Shown one piece after another: positions 44,829 through 51,407 of a stretch of DNA of 51,407 bases. A program made the position numbers and the translations under genes. How positions within the stretch are numbered: position 1 is the stretch's first letter; every line of letters begins with the position of its first letter. Source of the DNA: Ruminococcus sp. (GTDB lineage: Bacteria > Bacillota_A > Clostridia > Oscillospirales > Ruminococcaceae); NCBI GenBank assembly GCA_017480485.1, contig JAFVAN010000017.1, positions 1-51,407 of the forward strand. Reading direction: 5' to 3'. The notes below the pieces were generated by a model, which ran no database searches, was not told the origin of the DNA, and saw only the letters and a program-made list of their open reading frames with translations.

Positions 44829-47489
44829 TTACTTGATAAACTCCGCCACGATCTCGTCGGCCTGGTCAAGGGCCTCGTCGATCTTGTACTTGTCGCCGAC
44901 GCCGGCCATGGCGCTGTCGGGGCGTCCGCCGCCCTTGCCGCCTGTGAGGGCCGCTACCTTGCCTGCGATCTTGCCTGCGTGGGCGCCCTTTGCAAGAGCC
45001 TCCTTGCCGCAGCCTACCGCAAAGTTTGCCTTCTCGCCGTCGATGCCCGCCAGAATGATGACGATATCCTCATGGGTGGCCTTGACGTCGTCCACCATTT
45101 TTCTAAGGGCGTCGGCCTTGATGTTGCGCAGCATGGCGGTGGCCACCTTGATGCCATTCACCTCAACGGCGGCCTCCATTATGGCCTTCGAGCGCATGGA
45201 AGCTATCTCGCTCTGGAGAGAGTCACGCTCTCTCTCAAGGGCCTTGATGTCCTGCATTACAGCCTCGGCTCTCTGGGCCAGCTCCAGAGGATTGTTTACC
45301 TTCAGGGCCTGTGCCGCACGGGCGATCTGCTCCTTGTGCTGCTCCAGCAGGGCCAGCACACCGCGGCCCGTAACGCCCTCGATGCGCCTTACTCCCGAGG
45401 CAACGGAGCTCTCGCTAACAAGCTTGAACAGGCCGATGCGGGAGGTGTTGTCAACGTGGGTGCCGCCGCAGAATTCGATGGAGGGCGTCTCCTCCTCGTC
45501 GCCGATGGAAACTACTCTTACCACAGAGCCGTACTTCTCGCCGAAGAGGGCCATGGCCCCAAGCTTCTTGGCCTCGTCTATGGGCATCTCCTTAACGGTA
45601 ACATCAAGGGCCTTCAGGATATTGGCGTTCACGATGGCCTCTACCCTCAGCTTCTCCTCGTTGGTGAGGGCGTTGAAGTGGCTGAAATCGAAGCGCACTC
45701 TGTCGGCGTCTACCAGCTGTCCGGCCTGGTGAACGTGGTCGCCAAGCACCTCTCTCAGCGCCGCCTGCAGCAGGTGGGCGCAGGTGTGGTTGCGCATGAT
45801 GGAGAAGCGGTTCTGCCTGTCAACGGCAAAGTGAGCCTGCTGACCGACGGCAATGCCGCCCTCTACCACCTTTATCTTGTGGGCGAACTTGCCCGCTGTT
45901 ACCTTAATTACGTCCAGCACCTCGGCCTTGCCGCTGGCGGTGGTGATGAAGCCCTTGTCGCCCACCTGTCCGCCGCTCTCGGCATAGAAGGGAGTCCTGC
46001 CGGAAACAAGGTAGTAGATGCTGTCGTCGCAGCCCGCATTCTCCACAAGCTCCTCGTCTGTGGCAAGGTATTTTATCTCGCAGTCGTCCTCAAGCTTCTC
46101 GTAGCCTGTGAACTCGGTGTGGAAGTTCTTGTCCATTTTCAGGAAAACGGTGTCGTCGGCGCCCATGTACTTGGAGCCGCCGCGTGCGGTGCGGGCGGTC
46201 TCGCGCTGCTTTTCGTAGGCTGCGCGGTAGCCCTCCTCGTCGCAGGAGAAGCCCTTTTCCTCCAGTATCTCTCTTGTCAGGTCGATGGGGAAGCCGTGGG
46301 TGTCCGAGAGCTTGAAGCAGCTCTCGCCGTCAAGAACGGTCTTGCCCTCGGCCTTCATCTGATCAACGTATTCATCAAGCAGCCTCATGCCCTTGTCGAT
46401 GGTGTTGTTGAAGTTCTGCTCCTCGGTGGCAAGCAGCTTTACGATATAGTCGTACTTCTCCTCCAGCTCGGTGTACTCGCCCTTGGAGTTGTCAACGACG
46501 GTCTTTACGATGTCCTTTAAGAAGGGCTTGTCGATGCCCAGCAGCTTGCCGTGGCGTACAGCCCGCCGTATGAGCCTGCGCATTACATAGCCGCGGCCCT
46601 CGTTGGAGGGCAGGATGCCGTCGGAGGCCATGAAGGTAACAGAGCGGATGTGGTCCGTGATAACGCGGACGGAAACATCCTTCTTGTGCTCCTTGCCGTA
46701 CTCAACGCCCGCGATCTTGCAAACGTGGTCGCGGATGGCCTTGATGGTGTCAACATCAAAGATAGAGTCAACGTTCTGCATCATGGCGGCGATGCGCTCG
46801 AGGCCCATGCCCGTGTCAATGTTCTTCTGCTTCAGCTCTGTGTAGGTGCCGTCCTCGTGGCGCTCGAACTGGGTGAACACCAGGTTCCAGAATTCCATAT
46901 ATCTGTCGCAGTCGCAGCCCACGGTGCAGGTGGGCTTGCCGCAGCCGTACTCCTCGCCTCGGTCGTAGTAGATCTCGGAGCAGGGGCCGCAGGGGCCGTC
47001 TATGCCTGCCTCCCAGAAATTGTCCTCCTTGCCCATGCGGAAGATCTTGTTCATGGGCAGGCCCTCCTGCTCGTGCCAGATGCGTTCGGCCTCGTCGTCC
47101 TCCTCGTATACGGAGACATAGAGCCTGTCCTCGGGTATCTCAAGCACCTTTGTAACATACTCCCACGCCCAAGCGATGGCCTCCTTCTTGAAGTATTCAC
47201 CGAAGCTCCAGTTGCCAAGCATCTCGAAGAAGGTGCCGTGGCGGGCGGTGATGCCAACGTTCTCGATGTCGCCTGTTCTTATACACTTCTGGCAGTCGCA
47301 GACCCTCACCGAGGGGGGCACGTCCTGGCCTGTGAAGTAGGGCTTCAGCGGCGCCATGCCCGCGTTGATAAGCAGCAGGCTGTTGTCGTTTTGCGGCACC
47401 AGAGGGAAGCTCTTTATCCTCAGGTGTCCCTTGCTCTCGAAGAACTTGAGATAAGATTCTCTAAGCTCGTTAAGTCCCATCCATTTCAT
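44829..47489 (-). CDS. alaS: Alanine-tRNA ligase
   Basis: An 886-residue class II synthetase that charges tRNA-Ala. It starts MKWMGLNELRESYLKFFESKGH and has the aminoacylation core (INAGMAPLKPYFTG, GNWSFGEYFK, GMGLERIA), the tRNA-recognition region, the editing domain with zinc-binding HTCAHLL and CGGTHV, and a C-terminal glycine-rich end (ALTGGKGGGRPDSAMAGVGD). Length matches the family. The start at 47489 lies ten bases after GGAGG. An upstream T-box leader controls it in response to uncharged tRNA-Ala. Confidence 0.97.
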   Translation of the reverse strand: MKWMGLNELRESYLKFFESKGHLRIKSFPLVPQNDNSLLLINAGMAPLKPYFTGQDVPPSVRVCDCQKCIRTGDIENVGITARHGTFFEMLGNWSFGEYFKKEAIAWAWEYVTKVLEIPEDRLYVSVYEEDDEAERIWHEQEGLPMNKIFRMGKEDNFWEAGIDGPCGPCSEIYYDRGEEYGCGKPTCTVGCDCDRYMEFWNLVFTQFERHEDGTYTELKQKNIDTGMGLERIAAMMQNVDSIFDVDTIKAIRDHVCKIAGVEYGKEHKKDVSVRVITDHIRSVTFMASDGILPSNEGRGYVMRRLIRRAVRHGKLLGIDKPFLKDIVKTVVDNSKGEYTELEEKYDYIVKLLATEEQNFNNTIDKGMRLLDEYVDQMKAEGKTVLDGESCFKLSDTHGFPIDLTREILEEKGFSCDEEGYRAAYEKQRETARTARGGSKYMGADDTVFLKMDKNFHTEFTGYEKLEDDCEIKYLATDEELVENAGCDDSIYYLVSGRTPFYAESGGQVGDKGFITTASGKAEVLDVIKVTAGKFAHKIKVVEGGIAVGQQAHFAVDRQNRFSIMRNHTCAHLLQAALREVLGDHVHQAGQLVDADRVRFDFSHFNALTNEEKLRVEAIVNANILKALDVTVKEMPIDEAKKLGAMALFGEKYGSVVRVVSIGDEEETPSIEFCGGTHVDNTSRIGLFKLVSESSVASGVRRIEGVTGRGVLALLEQHKEQIARAAQALKVNNPLELAQRAEAVMQDIKALERERDSLQSEIASMRSKAIMEAAVEVNGIKVATAMLRNIKADALRKMVDDVKATHEDIVIILAGIDGEKANFAVGCGKEALAKGAHAGKIAGKVAALTGGKGGGRPDSAMAGVGDKYKIDEALDQADEIVAEFIK

Positions 47490-47550
47490 TTCAAACATTC
47501 CTCCGATAAGTTATTTTTCTCAAATGTGCTGCGGGCTGCTAAGGAACAAC

Positions 47551-47587
47551 AAAAAACGCTCCGCCCCATTAACATGGGACGAAGCGC
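47551..47587 (-). terminator. T-box controlled terminator before alaS
   Basis: CGCTtCGtCCCAT pairs with ATGGGgCGgAGCG around a short loop, followed by six T on the minus strand, about 60 bases before the start codon. Confidence 0.9.
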
Positions 47588-47785
47588 ATAGCTCCGTGTT
47601 ACCACCCAAATTGCAGAAGCCAAAGCTCCTGCCGCTCGAGCCCTTTAACGCAGGGGATACGCCGCTGCTTTCACAGCGATGCTCAGGGGCAGCCACCGCA
47701 TTTGTTCCATCAAGGCTCGCACCTACCGCCTCTTCTCTGCATGGAGCTCACTGCGGATGATCCCGTCACAGCGTTTGAGATATTA
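47551..47785 (-). ncRNA. T-box leader of alaS (tRNA-Ala sensing)
   Basis: On the minus strand this leader has a long stem I region containing GTAGGTGCGAGCC. A candidate alanine specifier GCT is at 47691-47693, just before CCCCTGAGC. The T-box sequence is GGGTGGTAACACGG (47594-47607). In T-box control, binding of uncharged tRNA favours an antiterminator. The specifier position was judged by eye. Confidence 0.88.
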
Positions 47786-47792
47786 CAGAGTT

Positions 47793-47821
47793 ATTATACT
47801 ATAAAACAGGGCTTTTGTCAA
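47793..47821 (-). promoter_or_regulatory. Promoter of alaS
   Basis: On the minus strand TTGACA (47816-47821), 17-bp spacer, TATAAT (47793-47798). A perfect consensus match, giving a leader of about 295 bases. Confidence 0.92.
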
Positions 47822-47867
47822 TACCCGCACTTTGACTTTAGGCGAAAACGGTATCTTTCTTTAAGAC

Positions 47868-47950
47868 CAAATTTGCCGCTTCGCGGCAAATTTGAAAAAG
47901 CGCAAAAGGGTATCCTCTCCGCCTGGCGGCGGAGGAATACCCTTTTGCGC
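47868..47950 (-). terminator. Hairpins beyond the histidine kinase gene
   Basis: GCGCAAAAGGGTAT (47900-47913) pairs perfectly with ATACCCTTTTGCGC (47937-47950) over an inner GC stem. AATTTGCCGC/GCGGCAAATT forms a second hairpin. The first resembles hairpin A of the composite repeat. It probably ends the kinase transcript. Confidence 0.65.
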
Positions 47951-48006
47951 CGAATATTTACTGCCTGTTCTGAAAGAGGCCCTCGCGGCGAGCGGAAACG
48001 GAGTTG

Positions 48007-48894
48007 TCAATTTGCCAGAGTGAGCCTTATGACCAGCTGCCCGCCTTTGACCTCTGCCTCGATGCGGCCGCCCATGGCGGAGATCAGCGTCCTCGCTATG
48101 GCAAGGCCAAGGCCTGTAGAGCCTCGGGCGGTCTCAACGGTGTAGAAGCGGTCAAAGAGCCTTTCGGCCTCCACCGCCGTCAGGTCGGGGGCGGAGTTTG
48201 CAAAGGTCACAACGCCATCCCGCGAGAGCTTCACCGACAGGTCTCCCGCGCTGTATTTCAGGGCGTTGCTTATCAGGTTCGAGAACACCCGAGAAAGCAT
48301 CTCCTCGTTGGCCTGCCGCATTATCCGCTCCTCGCAGATGTCGATCTCGGGCTCTATCCCCCGCTCGGTAAGGGCGGCGTAGTAGCCCGTTATGCTCTCG
48401 GCCAGCACCCGATTGATATGCACCTGTGAAAGCTCTGCCCCCTCCTCGGCAGAGAGGATGACGGAGTAGCGGAAAAGCTCCTCGGTCAGCTGCTTCAAAA
48501 GCTCAGTGCGCTCCGAGATTATGTCAAGGTATTCCTTCACCTGTGGGCTCTTGTCCTCCCGCCGCAGCAGCTCAAGATAGCCGCCGATGGCCGTCAGGGG
48601 CGTGCGCAGGTCGTGAGAGATGTTCGTCACGGCGTTTTTGAGCTCACGGTCTCCCTGGGTGTATTTGTGGCGCTGCCTGCGGAGTATTTTCAGCTGGTCG
48701 TTTATCTGTGACGCCAGCTCCCTTGCGTGCCTGTCCCGGCAGGAGAGGGTGATAAGATTATTGGTGTCGCTCCCGAGGATTTCGGACAGGCTCTCGCCAA
48801 GCTCCCTGACGCCCCGACGGAGCGACCAGAGCTTTGCCGCAAGTATTATATTTGTGATGGCGATGATGCCAAACACGCAGATAACAACAGGCAT
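48007..48894 (-). CDS. Membrane sensor histidine kinase
   Basis: A 295-residue kinase with one N-terminal membrane segment (about 2-21) and almost no outer region. The H-box is NISHDLRTPLTAI with His94. The N-box FSNLISNALKYS and the G-box STGLGLAIARTL complete the ATPase domain. AGGAGTC precedes the ATG. Kinases with so little sensing domain often take their signal from a partner ABC transporter; such a transporter lies just upstream on the same strand. No response regulator gene is in the window, so it must lie elsewhere. Confidence 0.9.
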   Translation of the reverse strand: MPVVICVFGIIAITNIILAAKLWSLRRGVRELGESLSEILGSDTNNLITLSCRDRHARELASQINDQLKILRRQRHKYTQGDRELKNAVTNISHDLRTPLTAIGGYLELLRREDKSPQVKEYLDIISERTELLKQLTEELFRYSVILSAEEGAELSQVHINRVLAESITGYYAALTERGIEPEIDICEERIMRQANEEMLSRVFSNLISNALKYSAGDLSVKLSRDGVVTFANSAPDLTAVEAERLFDRFYTVETARGSTGLGLAIARTLISAMGGRIEAEVKGGQLVIRLTLAN

Positions 48895-48922
48895 AAAGCG
48901 ACTCCTATTTTTTTATGAATTT

Positions 48923-49005
48923 GCCCTCGTCGCCTGCGGCGACTCGGGAGAATGCGGAAAAAGGTGTTCTCCCCCCGCGGGGGGAGATACCATTTTTCCG
49001 CCGAG
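48923..49005 (-). repeat. Composite hairpin repeat, copy 4 (between permease and kinase)
   Basis: On the minus strand hairpin A (CGGCGGAAAAATGGTAT, CTCCCCCC-gc-GGGGGGAG) comes first. Hairpin B, CGAGTCGCC-gca-GGCGACGAG, follows and ends about 29 bases before the kinase start. Order A then B with transcription, as in the other three copies. Confidence 0.78.
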
Positions 49006-49080
49006 TATTACGACTAATTTATATCAGCCAACATCAAATGAAAACCGCGAGGGAAATGCTGCCCTCTTTATCTATTGGAG

Positions 49081-49113
49081 CGAGCTTGCGAGCGCTCCCG
49101 CGACCTGCCCCGT
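49081..49113 (+). repeat. 33-bp repeat, copy 2
   Basis: Matches 8228-8260 at 30 of 33 positions. It lies just past the stop of the ABC permease gene. Confidence 0.6.
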
Positions 49114-49124
49114 CGGGGCACCGA

Positions 49125-50105
49125 CTATCTCATGTCTCTCTTTCTGAAAATAAAGCAGCCGACGGCGGTCACTGCCACGCTGAGGATGAGGTAGGACACA
49201 AGCTTCTTTTCAAGGTCCCATGGGCGCTTGTAATAGAGAGTTGGCCCTATTTCTCTGAGATCTGCGTCGCTCATGCTGCCATAGCCCCACTTGTCGTAGA
49301 TCATCAGGAAATCTCCGCTCTCTTGGTCGATGTGGTTAAGCATATTGAAGGGGCACAGCAGGTCGGCGGTACGCAGGCAGTAAAACAGCGGTGTGCCGCG
49401 CTCGATGTAGTCCTCGTTGGGCTCCTTGAAAACATATTCGTAAATGGGCTCGCCGTTCCCGTCCTCTCCGTATGTTTCAATGGTGTAATCCTTGCCCCTC
49501 AGCCAGTCCTCATCCTTGTATGTCTCGTACTCCTCGGGCTGATAGGAGCTCTGCCAATACTGCGGCCTGCTGAGCATATCTCTTGCCACTGAGCCCACAA
49601 AGCTGACGCCGATGGAAGCAACTATGGCCAGCACCGCACTGATGGCCGCCCGGGCCGAGAACACAAAGCTTACGGCCACGGTGATGAGGTTCATGGTCAC
49701 GTTCACCGCCAGTATACAGGCGAAGATCTCAATAACATCCGCGGGGGTGACGCCCGTGTACTCCACTACATTATGCAGGCTCAGCAGAGGCAAGATATAC
49801 CCCGCATAGGTGAGCAGGCTCACAATAAGCGTTACCAGCAGCATGGAGAAATATATCTGCACCTTGGTGTAGCCCGCTATCAGCTTGTTGCGCACGGCCT
49901 TGCAGCTGAACTCGGAGCCGATGATAAGGGAGAAGCCCCCCGCCTGCACCATAAGAAAGCCCAGCATGAAAACGGAATCCGAGTTGCCGTACTCCCTCGC
50001 CTGATCAGAGGTGAACCAGCCAATAAAGGCGCAGAGGGCAATGGTGACGTAAAGTATCTTGCTCCTGAAAAAGCGCCTGAGATCGGAATGCAGCAGATCA
50101 AGCAT
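49125..50105 (-). CDS. ABC-2 type transporter permease
   Basis: A 326-residue membrane protein with about six segments and a large outer loop. It starts MLDLLHSDLRRFFRSKILYVTIALCAFIGW, with GSEFSCKAVRNKLIAGYTK in a cytosolic loop, typical of ABC-2 exporters that protect against antimicrobial peptides. An outer loop of about 100 residues (RPQYWQSSYQPEEYETYKDEDW) precedes the last segment. The start is fixed by GGGAGGTGGC. It overlaps the ATPase gene by eight bases. Confidence 0.85.
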   Translation of the reverse strand: MLDLLHSDLRRFFRSKILYVTIALCAFIGWFTSDQAREYGNSDSVFMLGFLMVQAGGFSLIIGSEFSCKAVRNKLIAGYTKVQIYFSMLLVTLIVSLLTYAGYILPLLSLHNVVEYTGVTPADVIEIFACILAVNVTMNLITVAVSFVFSARAAISAVLAIVASIGVSFVGSVARDMLSRPQYWQSSYQPEEYETYKDEDWLRGKDYTIETYGEDGNGEPIYEYVFKEPNEDYIERGTPLFYCLRTADLLCPFNMLNHIDQESGDFLMIYDKWGYGSMSDADLREIGPTLYYKRPWDLEKKLVSYLILSVAVTAVGCFIFRKRDMR

Positions 50106-51012
50106 TTTTGCCACCTCCCACCAGAGAGATGAAAAAGCTTTCAAGGCTCTCGTCCCGCTCCGAGCAGGAGATGACCTCGCAGCCCTCGCCGTCAAGGGCG
50201 TGTACAAGCTCGCTCACGTTCAGCCTGTCAAATATATCAACCGTTTTGTTGTCCAGTATTTTGTACTCTTTCTTTATTCTGTCCAGCACTTTTGTGCAGG
50301 CCGTGGTGTTGTCTACCTCTATCCTCATGCTCTTGCGGCAGGCGCTCTCAAGCTCCTCGGCGCTCATTTCTTTTACTATCCGCCCCGAGTCGATGAAGCC
50401 GTAATGTGTCGCCAGCCTCGACAGCTCGTCAAGGATGTGGCTGGAGATAAGCACCGTTATCTGCTCCTCGCGGTTCAGCTTTAATATCAGCTCCCGTATC
50501 TCGATGATGCCCTGGGGGTCAAGGCCGTTGATGGGCTCGTCCAGCACCAGCATATCGGGGCTGCCGCAGAGGGCCACCGCGATGCCCAGCCGCTGCTTCA
50601 TTCCAAGTGAGAAGTTGCGGGCCTTCTTCTTGCCCGTGTCTTTAAGGCCGACCAGCTCCAGCAGCTCGTCGATGCCCTTGTAGTCGGGCAGGCCAAGGAT
50701 GTTGTACTGCTGCTTAAGGTTCTCTCTTGCCGTCATGTCAAGGTACATCGAGGGGGTCTCTACCACCGCGCCGATGTGCTTGCGGGCCTTGTAGATGCCC
50801 CGAGTACCGCTCTTCTCTCCGTAGAGCTCGTAGCTGCCCGAGGTGGGGTCCTGCAGGCCGCAGAGCAGTCTGATGAGTGTTGTCTTTCCCGCGCCGTTCC
50901 GCCCGACAAAGCCGTAGATAGCGCCCTTAGGCACATTCATCGTAAGCTCGTCAAGGGCCGTGAACCGCCTGTAGCGCTTGCTCAGCGCGTTAGTCCTGAA
51001 AATGTAGTCCAT
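50098..51012 (-). CDS. ABC transporter ATP-binding protein
   Basis: A 304-residue ATPase. Walker A is GRNGAGKTT, the signature is FSLGMKQRLGIA (a variant of LSGGQ common in drug and peptide exporters), Walker B is MLVLDEP, and the H-loop is LISSHILDEL. The C-terminal 80 residues are family-typical and variable. GAAAGGAAAC precedes the ATG. It is first in the operon ATPase, permease, and perhaps histidine kinase. Confidence 0.93.
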   Translation of the reverse strand: MDYIFRTNALSKRYRRFTALDELTMNVPKGAIYGFVGRNGAGKTTLIRLLCGLQDPTSGSYELYGEKSGTRGIYKARKHIGAVVETPSMYLDMTARENLKQQYNILGLPDYKGIDELLELVGLKDTGKKKARNFSLGMKQRLGIAVALCGSPDMLVLDEPINGLDPQGIIEIRELILKLNREEQITVLISSHILDELSRLATHYGFIDSGRIVKEMSAEELESACRKSMRIEVDNTTACTKVLDRIKKEYKILDNKTVDIFDRLNVSELVHALDGEGCEVISCSERDESLESFFISLVGGGKNA

Positions 51013-51068
51013 ATTATTTGTTTCCTTTCAGCTTTCTTCCGGGAGGCCCATCCTCCCTCTGTGCTTAT

Positions 51069-51124
51069 ATCATAGCACAGCCCCGTAAAGAAAGCGGTAA
51101 AGAAAAGAGTAAAGATTCGGTAAA
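51069..51124 (-). promoter_or_regulatory. ABC operon promoter with four phased TTTAC repeats
   Basis: On the minus strand TTTAC occurs four times (plus-strand positions 51120-51124, 51109-51113, 51097-51101, 51085-51089), starting 11, 12 and 12 bp apart. The -10 TATGAT is at 51069-51074. No good -35 lies 17 bp before it. Phased direct repeats over the -35 zone are typical of OmpR/PhoB-type response regulators. Confidence 0.65.
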
Positions 51125-51161
51125 TTTTTTATCTCACTTTTTGCAAAAGTGTTCCTAAGAT

Positions 51162-51280
51162 AAATCAGAATTTGTGCACAGCGTGCACCACGCAATGCCC
51201 TCGCCCTCGGCTTTGTGCGTAATTACAGCTTTGACTGGCTCGGGGCTAACAACTGTTTAGTGCGGCAAATCAGAATTTGT
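51162..51280 (+). repeat. 14-bp direct repeats near the right edge
   Basis: AAATCAGAATTTGT occurs at 51162-51175 and 51267-51280, 105 bp apart. I see no complete gene in 51125-51407. Confidence 0.6.
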
Positions 51281-51335
51281 CATTCACTATGTTTGTAAGT
51301 GCTATTGCTGTCATTGCGGTGATCCATTATAAAAA

Positions 51336-51407
51336 TCACGATTTATGCTTTTCTAAAATCAAAATCACACTTATCTGCTCCTCTGCCAATGGTGCCATTT
51401 CGTTGAT
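51336..51407 (-). CDS. Possible C-terminal end of a gene cut by the window edge
   Basis: The minus-strand frame entering from the right edge reads 23 residues (INEMAPLAEEQISVILILEK, then three more) and stops at TGA. It is too short to assign and may be chance. Confidence 0.22.
   Translation of the reverse strand: MNEMAPLAEEQISVILILEKHKS

Noticed and set aside
47524..47760. Plus-strand reading frame over the alaS leader
   Set aside because: It lies on the opposite strand of a clear T-box and terminator and has no ribosome site.

Overview
This window looks like chromosomal DNA from a fairly GC-rich, low-GC-phylum Gram-positive anaerobe of the Ruminococcus/Oscillospirales type. The evidence is hrcA-grpE-dnaK-dnaJ behind a CIRCE operator, an alanyl-tRNA synthetase behind a T-box leader, many TTGACA-17-TATAAT promoters with AGGAGG-type ribosome binding sites, pyruvate formate-lyase, a GH94 disaccharide phosphorylase with a cytosolic beta-galactosidase, and lipoproteins with threonine- or acid-rich spacers. 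The assignment rests on gene content and protein resemblance only.

Layout. 1-476: a probable integrative-element junction (duplicated 3' end of a tRNA-Ser). 477-2763: alpha/beta hydrolase and a beta-helix-like lipoprotein. 2838-5807 (minus): beta-galactosidase. 6002-8116: membrane EAL phosphodiesterase. 8390-10368: a small protein of unknown function, a strongly structured 140-base segment bounded by a perfect 18-bp inverted repeat, and a stand-alone reverse transcriptase. 10485-12335: a DUF975/CmpB-like membrane fusion. 12543-18063: heat-shock operon, interrupted by an AT-rich gene for an S23/intervening-sequence four-helix-bundle protein flanked by inverted heptamer repeats. 18116-21230 (minus): three surface proteins built from shared modules. 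21449-25617: pyruvate kinase, then a pyruvate formate-lyase whose glycyl-radical domain is a separate gene, with a third small paralogue between them. 25801-27399: L,D-transpeptidase. 27963-30544: a PspA/GIDE membrane-stress operon. 30691-34564: a GT2 + YfhO pair of the CsbB/YfhO type. 34754-36208: a zinc-ribbon membrane protein. 36408-38819: GH94 phosphorylase. 38905-42181 (minus): a YobA-like protein, an AT-rich papain-like protease, holA and an AT-rich orphan. 42244-47489 (minus): comEC, HIT protein and alaS with its T-box. 48007-51012 (minus): histidine kinase and an ABC exporter, whose promoter carries helically phased direct repeats.

Two dispersed repeat families stand out. One is a composite of two GC-rich hairpins, with four good copies, always in the same orientation relative to the downstream gene. 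The other is a MITE-like element with two copies in opposite orientation. The strongest candidates for new biology are the reverse transcriptase with its structured upstream segment, the split pyruvate formate-lyase, and the co-directional hairpin repeat.
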